A stretch of DNA of 47,749 bases from Chara braunii. Lineage: Eukaryota; Streptophyta; Charophyceae; Charales; Characeae. The notes beneath the pieces are model-generated. The model was not told where the DNA came from. It did no database searches and worked only from the letters and a program-made list of their open reading frames with translations. The position numbers and the translations under genes were made by a program. Positions 10,531 to 20,096 of the stretch are shown piece by piece; position 1 is the stretch's first letter, and every line of letters starts with the position of its first letter. The DNA lies in NCBI GenBank assembly GCA_003427395.1, contig BFEA01000051.1:2029661-2077409 (forward strand), written 5' to 3'.

Positions 10531-11230
10531 AAGCCCATGGTGAAGCTTGAGCTGGAGCTATGATCCCTGTGGGCCTGAGAATCTAGCTCAAACATAGAGA
10601 GTTCCAACGCGATTCCCTGGGATCGGCGAGCCGGTTACCGGCGTCACCCCATTGGGCGCAATGGGCGGAGGATTCGTCCGAGACTGTTAACGAGATCGAT
10701 CGAAACTCAGACCGATTTTCCTGACTTTGACACGGGATCTGCCTTTGGGGCTGGAAGCAGCACAGTGAACTCAATTGTTTTGGACTATATGAAAACATTT
10801 TATTTGTTCCTTCCAAACGGTGGGCTGTGAGAAACTCGTTGTTGTGGCTCCAGTCTTATTTGTGTGGATGCGGACTAACTGATTTTTCTTGCAGGTTACA
10901 GGAGCCCCGACCGACACTCCTGTGGGTGACAGACACGGTGTGAGGTGCAGGGCCGGGTCGGCTTGCCAGCAGATAACTTCTTCCGGTCGACACCGGTTGA
11001 CGCCTCAGCACAACCCACAATGCAATGCAGTTCCACCTCGGCTTAAATTGCCACGTCAGCAAACTCTCATCATACAGTGTGCTCCCCTATGTCACCATAT
11101 AGCCTTCCTGGCACACCCACACGACACTGGGCCGCCTATCTTCCCACGCACAAGCGTTATCACTGCCCCACCATATCCAACGAAGCACCAAACAGCTATT
11201 GCGAAGGAGCCAGCGGAGCGGCTCGAACCA
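10531..11230. other. Unassigned stretch left of the R3 LTR
   Basis: No protein domain was recognised. It contains a short palindrome at about 10632 (GCCGGTTACCGGC) and a pyrimidine tract ending TTCTTGCAG near 10893 that resembles a splice acceptor. If the LTR on its right belongs to a leftward-reading element, this would be its leader, but no gag could be identified. Confidence 0.3.
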
Positions 11231-11242
11231 GCTCCGATACCA
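11231..11242 (-). promoter_or_regulatory. Primer binding site (initiator tRNA-Met type) of a leftward R3 element
   Basis: Read on the minus strand this is TGGTATCGGAGC, one base different from the TGGTATCAGAGC used by many plant retrotransposons to prime first-strand synthesis from tRNA-Met(i). It lies three bases beyond the end of the adjacent R3 LTR, the expected position for a 5' LTR on the minus strand. Confidence 0.65.
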
Positions 11243-11245
11243 AAT

Positions 11246-11605
11246 TGCAAGGAAAATGAGCAATAGCGAAATGGCAGATTTCAGATTGCAAAATCACATT
11301 GAAAGCCAGAAAGTCTGACATTGTCCAAAGCAGGATTGCACCGATATTACACCAATGGAGAACCAAAGCACCGGATCCGAGTGTCACAGAGAGCATACTC
11401 TCACCATCACCAGCATAAGCATCCAGAGCTCTTCCCCCTATCTGGCGCTCGGTCCCCAGACTACAATCACGCGGCTACTACCAGCCTACGAATTGACAAT
11501 GCAACTGTTGATGTCAGCAGCCGATTCGGAACCGAAGTACATGAAGATGTTGACCCTTGTAGACATTCGCCAAGACCAGGTACGTGCCCTCACATCCTCC
11601 TCCTC

Positions 11606-11687
<82 letters not shown>

Positions 11688-12271
11688 TCTCTACCCACAC
11701 CTTCTTCTCATACACGAAGACCACCACCACCACCCGCTGACTATCCAAGACCGAAGCCCGACTATGAAGGGCTGGGCTATGGCGCTAGCCCGCGAGTCGA
11801 TGCTCTAGCAGCGCTGCCGCCCGCAAGTGCAAGTGCACGAATGTCTGCCCCGGCGCCCTGCCCTTCCTATATCCCAAGTGGTGGGCCGCTCTACTTGCTT
11901 TCCCCCACGTGAGACCGAGTTTCCAGTAGCTTCAGTGTCGACAAGGTGTCTGCGGCCAGGCCCTTTCAGACAGTGGCCTGGGACCGAATTGGTTAGGCTG
12001 CTTAGGCATGCCCAACCACCCAGACACGAACGTGCGATGCCCCCTGCTTTGGTCACGTTGCTAGAATGGCCTGCCAGTGGAAACCTCACGAATCTTTCCC
12101 ATTCTCACGTGCAGGGCGAATGTAACCAACTGGCGCGTTGCAACTGTCTGGCACCGACCAAGATTTGCAAAAATTGACAAGTTCAGGGCACAATGTCATT
12201 CAGATTCAGGGCCCCCCGCCTTCACTTAGGGCGGGCACGCACCTGTTGCAGGGCCATATGCCGAGGGGTCA
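11246..12271 (-). mobile_element. R3 LTR, copy 1 (likely 5' LTR of a minus-strand element)
   Basis: This sequence is related along its length to 45029-45937. Both begin TGC(A/G)AGGAA(A/G)ATGAGCAAT, share CTATCTGGCGCTCGG, and share TTCACTTAGGGCGG near the other end followed by GGGGTCA. Both ends fit TG...CA termini. The primer binding site just outside the left end says the element reads leftward. This copy is longer because it contains a (CT)n tract. ORFs inside it are not conserved in frame between copies. Confidence 0.65.
11610..11684. repeat. (CT)n microsatellite
   Basis: About 37 uninterrupted CT dinucleotides, preceded by TCC triplets. It lies inside the R3 LTR and is absent from the second copy at the corresponding point, so it expanded after the copies separated. 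Confidence 0.97.
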
Positions 12272-12658
12272 AACCCTCACAGAATGAACGATCATCTGAA
12301 GTGGGACTTGGCCCCCGGATGCCTGTGCATGGCAACCATCTACCGCAAAAAACAATCGCTCTTTTTTTTTCCTTTTTTTTCAACATCTTTTGGCCCTCTG
12401 CGATCCACTGCTGGTACATGAACCCATTGGATCATGGAGGTGTCTCGTGGATGACTCTTGTCCATTGGTGGGGAGCTTAACCTGCTCGAAACCGGCCAGC
12501 GACCCTTGGTAATTACAGCATCAAATTGAACTGACTGGGAGCATTAGCCAGCTTCCCTTATGATCTAACAAACTTATGCAGAAAACCTCAGAGTCTTAAG
12601 CTCAATGGGCCGCCAGAGCAAAAGTGGGAATCCAAATTACTCCAAAATAGAGCTGCAA
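12272..12658. other. Unassigned stretch with a short LINE-tail fragment on the minus strand
   Basis: No gene was recognised. Bases 12361-12382 are T-rich, and about 12456-12512 reads CATTGGTGGGGAGC followed by a diverged CTGCTCGAAACCGG. This is the same tail motif as at 34470, 42397, 46931 and, inverted, 47653. On the minus strand this would be a LINE 3' end followed by its A tail. Confidence 0.5.
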
Positions 12659-12867
12659 AGTAGGGTGATTGACCTACCGGCCTACCTCAGTTGGTACAGG
12701 GGTGAACTGTTGAAATACAGACCTGAGTTCAAATCCAGAATCTGATGCGATCAGATGAACAGAATCAAATAATCCTGAGTTCCTGGGGGCCGGTCAGTTC
12801 AATGATGATATCGCACGACCATTGCCCGTTCTTTCGTGGGAAAAAAAAGAAAAAGTAGAATGATTGA
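12659..12867 (+). mobile_element. tRNA-derived SINE with target-site duplication
   Basis: The element itself is 12673-12853. Its head looks like a degenerate tRNA. An A-box-like TACCTCAGTTGGTAC lies near 12682 and a B-box-like GAGTTCAAATCC near 12725, which would form an internal RNA polymerase III promoter; the anticodon arm is imperfect. A body of about 100 bp follows and ends in an A-rich tail (12840-12853). It is flanked by AGTAGGGTGATTGA (12659-12672) and AGTAGAATGATTGA (12854-12867), a 14-bp target-site duplication with two mismatches. This is the pattern left by LINE-assisted retroposition. Confidence 0.8.
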
Positions 12868-12948
12868 GGGTATTAGTTACTGAGTCTAAGTTGGTTCACT
12901 GTTTCAAGGTGAAAAAACACATGCAGTAGCACATATGTGTTCACACGT

Positions 12949-13052
12949 ACATCATGCACACATCATGCACACATCATGCACACTGAAAGAGTACCTTGCA
13001 CAAGAGTACAATCGTACGCTGAAAGTACCTTGCAGAAGAGTACAATCGTACG
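12949..13052. repeat. Two short tandem repeats (3 x 11 bp, then about 2 x 35 bp)
   Basis: ACATCATGCAC is repeated three times at 12949-12981. It is followed by two copies of a unit ending CAAGAGTACAATCGTACGC or GAAGAGTACAATCGTACGC at 12984-13019 and 13020-13052; the second lacks three bases. Confidence 0.88.
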
Positions 13053-14185
13053 CTGAAAGAACACAAGTAGAAAGGCAATTGCTCAAGCCGGCGGGTTATG
13101 GCACCCCGACCGGTTTCGACCGTCGCCACGCGGTCCTACTCAGGGGGAGGTCCACCAATCTTCAACCCTTAACATGGCCGTCACTCCACTTTCTCCCACC
13201 TCCACCGTTGACCGTACCGACATTTCCGGAAAATCCGGTGGACAAACAGCGTAGGACCCGGAAAAGACCTCAAGCTAAGAAATCATCTCTAATATACTAC
13301 ATTTGCAACACCACATAACGCTGCCTCTGAGCTTAATTGCATACGTCAACCGCTCGAATCCAAAGTACCACGGACTACACTACCGGTCAGCCTGTGTTAA
13401 ACAACCTCACAAAAGCCGTAACTATATGCCCACCCAGTTCCAGGTCCCGAAGTGCCACTTCGCCGGACTCGTACTGATAACCATAGTACAGGCCCAATAG
13501 GTACCGGGTTCAAGAACAAACTACTATTTTGAGAATGTATCATTCCAACAGAGTAGGACAAAGACGCCGGGCAGCCAGCTTACCGAAGGTCATCAGCTCG
13601 AAGCCTACCGTCAGCAGTCACCCACAGAGACCGAAAAATCGAAACACTAAATACACGAAACATCTAACTGCCTGAAGTACAGCGGATCGAAGCCTAACTT
13701 TGGCACAACAACCACACACAAACTTATAAAGCCTAAGGTTAAACCACCAGTACTTGGCCCAGCTATCGGCCGCGGAAAAAAACAGAGTAGAAACGTTTCT
13801 AGTTGGATGAATTTGGGCGCTCCTGTAGTGGCCTGTACGTTTCCTAAAATCGTGGCGCGTTAACGGGCATGACTTTAGGACGTACTGGTGGTTTAACAAA
13901 CCCTGTGCCTACATACACTGCTCAGAGTTTTCCTAGAGATCGTCCGCTGGAATCCAATTGCCAACCGTCTTCAGAGCACTACAACACACACAGCACTACA
14001 ACACTAGACTAAGTATACCTATTAACCGTAGAGCCAATTAACCATAGTTGACCAGATCCGATCATGGCCCTTAGCAAACCGGCACAGCACCCGCTCAAAA
14101 TAGCCAGGGAAATTCCTTCATCATGTGTTCGCGTGTCAAACTTAACACTTGCATCGGCATCTGATATCTAATACGTGTATTCTTA
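13053..14185. other. No recognised feature
   Basis: Open frames here are below 130 codons, overlap on both strands and show no domain I know. The right end (about 14000-14185) may belong to the 3' flank of the Penelope-like element that reads leftward from 14.9 kb, but no GIY-YIG endonuclease motif was seen. Confidence 0.4.
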
Positions 14186-14947
14186 TCAATGATCCTGTGC
14201 AGTTGACTGGATATCACTACACTCTCTTCTGGTGCTTACAATCCCAAGATCGATAAGATTGACCGTTCTTGAATTCAGACATTCCCCCCCTTCCCAGATC
14301 AGTTTCTCGTTCTTAGCATATTGCACGCATCCTACATAAGGAGGTATCTGCCAGTGGCTGGTCCTCATCACAGTCCCCAGAAAATCCCATCGGCCTGACT
14401 CGTCATCTGTTCGCTTCAGTTGCAGATTCTTGGGATAACAGTGCTCAAAACGATTCCTAATATCTTTGACGGATAGTTTGCTACGCTTACGATTCTGATG
14501 GACAATAAGGCTAACATCATCCATGAGATGCAAACCAAACACATCGTGCTTGGACTTGAGGTTCCCCAAAGTATACAGAGGACGGTAGCCTTAGTATAGG
14601 TGTGCGTCAGTTCAAAACGGACAAACTGTCGCGCTAACTGCAACTCAATGAGGCGCCAATGGTCGTCCCCCGTCGTCCGTCCAAATGTGTCGACTTTACC
14701 GCGCGGGCTCACCCGTACTGCAAGGTGGCCTTTCGCGTAGTCAACAAATCCAGTCGACCGCTTCCACGATATCGTCAAGAGGGAGTTTACTGAACACATC
14801 CTTGATGTCATAAGACATCACTGCCAGTTCAGCATTCCCAATTCTTCTTCCAATCGTCTTATTGACCTTCTCCAATCGAGGCACCAGTGATGCCACGGAT
14901 TTGAGGTTGAAATGCCAGCATGGGAATCTGATAGAAATAAGTTGAGG
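14186..14947 (-). pseudogene. Penelope-like reverse transcriptase fragment (PLE-1)
   Basis: Three overlapping minus-strand frames give the RT motifs in order. First is SYDIKDVFSKLPLDDI (about 14770-14815), the D-V-x-x-x-F-x-x-L-P segment typical of Penelope-like RT motif A. A middle part follows with KGHLAVRVSPRGKVDTFG. Last is GLHLMDDVSLIVHQN (around 14525), where L-M-D-D takes the place of Y-x-D-D, then CYPKNLQLK and WDFLGTVM. Frameshifts near 14750 and 14590 separate them. A related RT lies at 40821 on the plus strand. Assignment to Penelope-like elements rests on motif shape; the copy is 5'-truncated at about 14947. Confidence 0.68.
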
Positions 14948-15049
14948 GTCCTTGGGCACATCCGTAAAAATTGGAACGATACAGAGAAAGAAGATTAGCA
15001 TGGCCCCTGCGCAAGGATGACACGCATAAAATCGAAAAATGGTCCAAAG
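14948..15049 (+). ncRNA. U6 snRNA-like sequence, probably a pseudogene
   Basis: The match to spliceosomal U6 runs nearly end to end. It has a 5' stem region starting GTCCTTGGGCACATCCG, then AATTGGAACGATACAGAGA, ATTAGCATGGCCCCTGCGCA, AGGATGACACGCATAAAAT and a 3' end ATGGTCCAAA followed by GTTTT. The ACAGAGA box and AGC triad are both present, but four extra bases between them change their spacing. There is also an extra A and a G-to-A change near the 3' end. No upstream TATA or USE was recognised. These changes suggest a retrocopied pseudogene. Its 5' end abuts the truncated end of PLE-1. Confidence 0.85.
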
Positions 15050-15053
15050 TTTT

Positions 15054-15708
15054 ATATTCATTTATGCAGGACTGCGTAAGAAGGGATCAAGTTAGAGAAG
15101 GAAAAAAAAAAGAGAAGGTAGTAGCAAAGAACAACTCAAGGGACGGGGGATTGGAACAGACTCGGACAACTGAAGGGAAGCGGGATTGAAACAGTCTGTG
15201 GTAGAGAAAAAAGGGGAAAGTTAACTAAGCTGGAGTCACAAAAATGAGTAATGATTGGACTATGGGCCAAGATAAAGTTTGCAATTGCAGTTCGGGCAAT
15301 GTATAGAACCCAGATTTCTGGGTGGTTAAAAAAAAAAAAAAAAAAAAACAGCTTTCTGGGTAGGTAGGGAGCCCAAAATGCAATTGCAAACTGTATCTTG
15401 ACCCATAGTGCAATTATAACTGGGTTTTGCGACTCCGTCACTCCGGCCTATTTACCCCTAGAAAAAAAACACAGGGTTTACTCGACAAATAAGCAGATCG
15501 GAGACTGCTGGGGAGGGGAAGGGGGGGGGGGTTAGACGGGGTAGGGTCCCATAGGCATTTCGAATATTGAAGTTTTTGTAGGGTCCAGTTCTCTGAAACA
15601 GGCACCCACAGAATGGACACCCTGGGTGTATGTGGACTTAGCTTGAGACCAGATACATCCAGGGGGTCAATATTGAATGGGGCATGCGATCTCTGAGTGA
15701 GCTGTTCT
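15054..15708. other. Unassigned stretch containing a foldback element and homopolymers
   Basis: Apart from the foldback at 15259-15409 (listed separately), this contains a G-run near 15521-15531 and no recognised gene. Its right part may be the 3' untranslated region of the LINE that continues beyond the solo LTR at 15714. Confidence 0.4.
15259..15409. mobile_element. Small foldback/MITE-like element around an A-run
   Basis: Bases 15259-15289 (ACTATGGGCCAAGATAAAGT...) and 15379-15409 are inverted copies of each other over 31 bases with two mismatches. Between them lies a run of more than 20 A and weakly matching inner parts (CCCAGATTTCTGGG and CTTTCTGGGT). There is no ORF. It could be a short non-autonomous DNA element or an inverted SINE-like pair. 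No clear target-site duplication was seen. Confidence 0.6.
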
Positions 15709-15713
15709 GCGGC

Positions 15714-16643
15714 TGCAATCAGACTCGCTATCTTTCACACTTCACATGCATGCAAACAGGTTGCGCAGCAAGCTGGCAACAAGCGCCCACTTAAACTCAT
15801 AGATATGGTAACCAAGAACGCAGTTCAGGTACAATTTCACTTCAGATGGCTAAGGCGGCCCAGCGCCTGTACAACTCTCTGTTAGCACACACAGGATCAC
15901 CCTGGATATCCCACACGCGACACTCTGAACACACATACACACACACGCGCTACACTCTCCTAACAGCTATGGCGGCTATGGCCGCTGCTACCCTATCGCT
16001 ATGGCTAAGCTCTTCCTCTCGCCCACTTCGTCTTCGGGCTCACTGCAGACCACCTCGCACAAGTCGCTGTGGCAGCGCTTCCGCATGGCTTACGCAGGAA
16101 TGAATGAATGGCTGGGCGCTGCCTCTTGATTTATACTTCCGTAGCTGGTTGGTCTGGCCCTTTCCCATGCCCGTGTGCACACAGTCCGGTACGGTACTTG
16201 CTTGACTGGACTAGGACTGACTGGGACTGGGACCCCTGACTCAGCACGGGTAGACTCCACCACTTGCCCACTCGCCTCAGCCTAAACGTGAGCAGCTTCG
16301 AAAGGCCAGTACCAGGACCTTTCGGAAGTTTCAATTCTGGCCTTTCGGATGCTGTAGCAGGTACGACCTTGACCTTTCAGGACTGTAGCAGTTACGACCT
16401 TGACCTTTCAGAGGTCCTACAGCTACGACTTCTAGAACTCGCTACGACCACTATGCGACAGGTCTACAGATCGAACCCCTATCATCTACGGACCCTACGA
16501 CAGTCTACCAACTGTGGGAACAGACACAGGTCGTGGGTTCAACTCCTGGGGTCGACACAGGTAATGTACACAGGTAAGGTAAGGTCTAGGGATCGAGCCC
16601 TGGGATCTGCATTCGCTACTGCAAACAGGTGAATACCGTTTCA
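15714..16643. mobile_element. Solo LTR, family A/B, copy A
   Basis: The sequence starts TGCAATCAG and ends GAATACCGTTTCA (TG...CA). It is flanked by the 5-bp repeat GCGGC at 15709-15713 and 16644-16648, as left by an integrase. It aligns throughout with 28667-29551, sharing CACTTCGTCTTCGGGC, CTCTTGATTTATACTTC, AGGGATCGAGCCCTGGGATC and GTGAATACCGTTTCA. Neither copy has internal domains next to it, so both look like products of LTR-LTR recombination. It interrupts a minus-strand LINE end. Orientation is unknown. Confidence 0.75.
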
Positions 16644-16648
16644 GCGGC

Positions 16649-17310
16649 TGTCTGCTTGGAAGCAGACGTCGTCTTCAGGGCCGCCCATTCTGCTGCTATT
16701 GTCATACGTAGAGAATGTGTTAATGGGCCCCCCAATTCCGGAATTCTCAGATGAGCATTGCGAAATCTCTGTCCCTGCGGGCCATCCACAAGCACCAGAA
16801 ACCTCCAAGGGCAATCTTGAGGCCGATCTCCGTGGTCTTCTTGTCAGGCGAGTCCGTAAAATTCTGCAAATGATGATGAAGTCCTTCTTCCACACATCTG
16901 TGCCTCTGTCGCAGGTCTGGAACCAGATCGAACGCACTTTGTCCCAGAAGCCAGAGGCGATGACAAACTCCCACCATAGGTCGGGAGAGTCCTCGGGGTG
17001 GCGTGGGGGCATGCGTTGCAGGTGGTGTCGATGTCCCCGCCTTTGCTCATACACCATGCAGCCGTGGAGAGGTGGTGTGGGGGCATGCGTTGCAGGTGGT
17101 GTCGATGTCCACGCCTTTGCTCATACACCATGCAGCCGTGGAGATACTAGTGTGCAGGTGGAGCCATTGTAAGCCTCCTACCTGTATGATCTCGAGGCAG
17201 CCAAGAATCATATGGATATAGAAGTGGACCCATTCAGGAGATATTGGTCGTAAGATGAGGGTAAAGATCTGTGAGGACTCAACGTCAACGAGACTGGGTT
17301 CATTGCGCAT
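16649..17310 (-). pseudogene. LINE ORF2 C-terminus with zinc-binding motif (LINE-3), broken
   Basis: Minus-strand frames carry DIDTTCNACPHATP, WWEFVIASGFWDKVRSIW and LGGFWCLWMARRDRDF. These match the plus-strand LINE end at 46261 (CDVCTHESLEDSGHQWWEC, GFWDWVSSLW, GFWVLWMARRDRRF). The C-x2-C ... W-W-E arrangement is the zinc-binding module found after the reverse transcriptase in many plant LINEs. A 74-bp tandem duplication at 17003-17147 repeats part of the zinc-finger coding sequence and breaks the frame. The solo LTR at 15714 is inserted in its 3' part. Confidence 0.72.
17003..17147. repeat. 74-bp tandem duplication inside LINE-3
   Basis: GTGGGGGCATGCGTTGCAGG starts at 17003 and again at 17077. 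The two units differ at one or two positions (CCCC versus CCAC), so the duplication is recent compared with the decay of the LINE. Confidence 0.93.
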
Positions 17311-17332
17311 GTATCATAACAACGACAAAGGA

Positions 17333-17372
17333 ATTAGGGTTTAGGGATTAGGGTTTAGGGCTTCGGGTTGAG
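17333..17372. repeat. Interstitial telomere-like block (TTTAGGG type)
   Basis: The plus strand reads ATTAGGGTTTAGGGATTAGG followed by GTTTAGGGCTTCGGGTTGAGGG, i.e. several TTTAGGG/ATTAGGG units, then diverged ones. TTTAGGG is the plant-type telomere repeat, which supports a green-lineage origin. With so few units it may come from repair of a break rather than from an old chromosome end. Confidence 0.75.
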
Positions 17373-18548
17373 GGTTTCTACACATGAATGTGGTTTGTCT
17401 GATAGCTCGATGACAAAGGCCTGAGTCCCAATAGGAGATAGACAAGCAATGAGGCAGAAGCAGGGGCTGCGGGGTGGTGCATCCTTCCTGGACGGATGAG
17501 CCCAGGGCCTAGTTGTGGGTGCAGCAACCACCCGTCTCGCTACTTGTCCCCAGTGCTGCAATCAAAGCAATGAACCTGCATTCCCAGTCCAGTCCCAACA
17601 TATTCTTCCTTAGGCCACCAGTACACCCGAGTGTCCCTTTCCCTGGGCAGATTTCCCATGCATGCCAAGCTTTGCCGAAATGCCAGCGCGGCGCTTTTTC
17701 TTTTCTGTTCGATGGCACCGCCAGCCATGTTCGTCTGGTAGGCCCAGGCCTAGGAAATTTTCGGATTGGCTCGATTTCGATTCTCAAGTTTGCCTGGGTG
17801 ACGTCCTGCCGGTTAAAGCTCACTTTGGCACTGGACTCTGGAATAGCACGGCATGCTGCCCAGCTGTGATGAGGGAAGGAGTAAGAGCGCTTGTGCACAC
17901 AGCCATATCTGGGTGCAGTGGAGGATGGGACACCATAGCTGGTAGTGGAGATGGGAGGCAGTTGGGGGAGTATGGACGAGCGCTGGAGACAACACCTGAG
18001 AGAGTGAAGAGGCTTGAGGCCGAAGAAGCTTTCCTGGTGGCTGGCTGGTGGCCATAACTGCATTGAAGACGAAGACTCCAACTCTGCGAGGGACCAATAT
18101 TCTTGAATCAATAATTCATTGATTGAAGAATATTGGTTTCTTTGGTGCTGCAGCTCTGGGAGGTCTGGTGAGCACAGAGATTCGACTTCCGTCTTCACAC
18201 CAACAGAACGCACGGTCATTATAACTGTATTTGGGGCAGCTTTCAGCCTAGATGCAGTGATTATGGCAATAATTTTATTCGGGTGAAGACAGTGACATGG
18301 GCTGGAAAGGCTGGAAAGAAAAATCCTCACTGAGAGAAGTGACAGACATAGCCAGCATTCATTTGAGGTGGTGATCGAGGAAGAGGACTCACAGATGTTT
18401 ACCCTCAACTAACGACCGTAAGCAAGAAGTGAAGAGAGAGTGGAGGGCAGGGGACCTTGAAAAAAAAAAAACAGAATGAACGGGAACAGAAAGAATATTC
18501 GTCTTCAATAACAACATTGAGAATCTTGTTATTGTTGTTATTGAAGAC
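17373..18548. other. Unassigned stretch with a 299-codon minus-strand open frame and two hairpins
   Basis: A minus-strand frame at 17509-18408 is open for 299 codons, Ser-rich and without a recognised domain. A plus-strand frame overlaps it, so it may be chance. Two hairpins are clear. 18093-18112 against 18118-18137 has 20-base arms with one mismatch and a 5-base loop. 18502-18517 against 18533-18548 has perfect 16-base arms and ends exactly at the border of the LTR on the right. Bases near 18211-18235 (ACGCACGGTCATTATAACTG) resemble the hairpin arms at 43.3 kb. Confidence 0.45.
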
Positions 18549-19908
18549 TGTGACGATCCTGGCCAATTTCGAAGTATACACTCATCAGAAAGTACAATGA
18601 CATCCAATTGCAAAAAGAAATGAATGAACTTGAGAGGAGAGAGAGGGAAAGAAGAAGAAGAAGAAGAGAGAAAGAAGAAGAAGATGATGTACTCCAGCAT
18701 AGGCCAATGACAATGCTCTTCTCCTTCGCCAACCAATCTCCTCCTCCTTATCTCGTCCCCTCTTATTCAAACAAGAAATTATAACAATAATAATGTTGAA
18801 TGGCTAACCAGAATCAATGTCCGAATCGCTCTTCTACTGCAGGCACAACATGAGGTCCACCATAGCCATGGCCACCCTTCTCCTTCCTCTTCATGAAGGC
18901 CGAGGCTATGGCGAACTACTGAGGGCTCAACCCTCCTGTCCAAAGGACAACCCAAAGCAGCTATGTCGCTCCCTTCCTGTGCAAAGGACAACGCAAAGCA
19001 GCTATGCCGCTGCTCATTAGGCCGCCATGCCTGTCTCTGCCCCGAGCTTCCTTGGTGCGGCACTACCCCAACTGAGGCCTTCCAGATCCAGCGCCTAACA
19101 AGGTGATGAAGATGGTATCCACCATAGCCAGGTAGGTACCTCGCCACTCTCCTCCTTGGTCCTCTTCTCCCTCCTCCTCCTACCGGTAGAGCTCCACCAT
19201 AGCCAAGGTGGAAGCTCCCGGGCTTCTTCCTCCCAGCAGCGCTGTAGTAGCTAGCGCTCCAACAGCATGTCGCCAAACTTGCACACTGAAGAATGAGGCT
19301 GGGCTCTTCGCTCAGCCTCAAGATACAGCGGCCTACCTGCCTCCTGGGCGGTGACTTCCAGGCCACTCGGCCTCCCAAGCAACCGGTGCCTCCTCCCTTT
19401 CGGAGGGAAACATCATTGCAGACTCTGATATTGCCCGTACAGGCCCTAGACGCAGACTGGATGGACTGGTACCCGCCCAGACCTAGCCTACCGCTACTGG
19501 GCCTCTAAAAATGCCAACTTTGTCTTTTTCCGCTCGGCCTCGAGTACACCGCACATCTACTGCTAGTGGGTGCGGTACCGGCCTACCTGCTACTTGAGTG
19601 TTTCCCCCCTGCTCCAAGTGCCGGGGGCCTCTGGCTCCGCCACTTGAGTGTTTTCCCTGCTGCAACCCTCAATGTCACGGCCACAGGTCAGTACCGGCCC
19701 TCCGGGCCTCCCAAACAAGCAAGTACCCTTGCGGGTCACACACACACTCATGCCGACAAGCACTCAGACAGGCACGCAGGTCACCACGCACACACACACA
19801 AACATGGAAAATTCAGCAGAATGCGGGAATCTCAGCAAGGCATCCATTCCATCGGCAGAACTCAGAAATCAGCCGTGTTCTCAGTCTGTGTTATGGCGGG
19901 TCATTACA
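18549..19908 (-). repeat. 3' LTR of GYP-2
   Basis: On the minus strand it starts TGTAATGACCC and ends GGATCGTCACA, giving TG...CA ends. Its left 373 bases match 25598-25958. Inside, TCCACCATAGCCA occurs three times (near 18858, 19120, 19196), and a 41-bp unit starting CCTGT(C/G)CAAAGGACAAC is tandemly repeated from 18935. Transcription start and polyadenylation sites of the element should lie here but I could not place them. Confidence 0.85.
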
Positions 19909-19924
19909 CTACCCCCCCCTCAAG
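19909..19924 (-). promoter_or_regulatory. Polypurine tract of GYP-2
   Basis: Read on the minus strand: TTGAGGGGGGGGTAG, directly next to the LTR start TGTAATG. A G-run of this kind just inside the 3' LTR primes second-strand DNA synthesis in LTR retrotransposons. Confidence 0.78.
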
Positions 19925-20096
19925 AGCGAGGTCTCTTCGAGCGAGTAACTCACTGAAAGTCCCTGCATAATGCATCATAAGCATAAATGGCAAAAAGAGG
20001 TCGGGTATGTTTCATAGGAGTGAGGGTAGCGGTGAATCTAGGTTGCTGTTCGAAGACAATCAGTCGTTCATATGCTTTGACGACTCGCGGGGCACT

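Noticed and set aside
11360-11400. AAAGCACCGGATCC resembles part of plant 5S rRNA
   Set aside because: Only 14 bases match, the rest of 5S is absent, and the related LTR copy at 45 kb does not share it.
12949-13052. Short tandem repeats as a CRISPR array
   Set aside because: Units are directly adjacent without unique spacers, and the context is eukaryotic.
17509-18408. 299-codon minus-strand frame as a host gene
   Set aside because: No recognised domain, biased Ser content, overlapping frames on the other strand, and hairpins inside; chance cannot be excluded.
19598-19956. Plus-strand open frames with His/Thr repeats
   Set aside because: They lie within the GYP-2 3' LTR, overlap in three frames and reflect CACACA runs.
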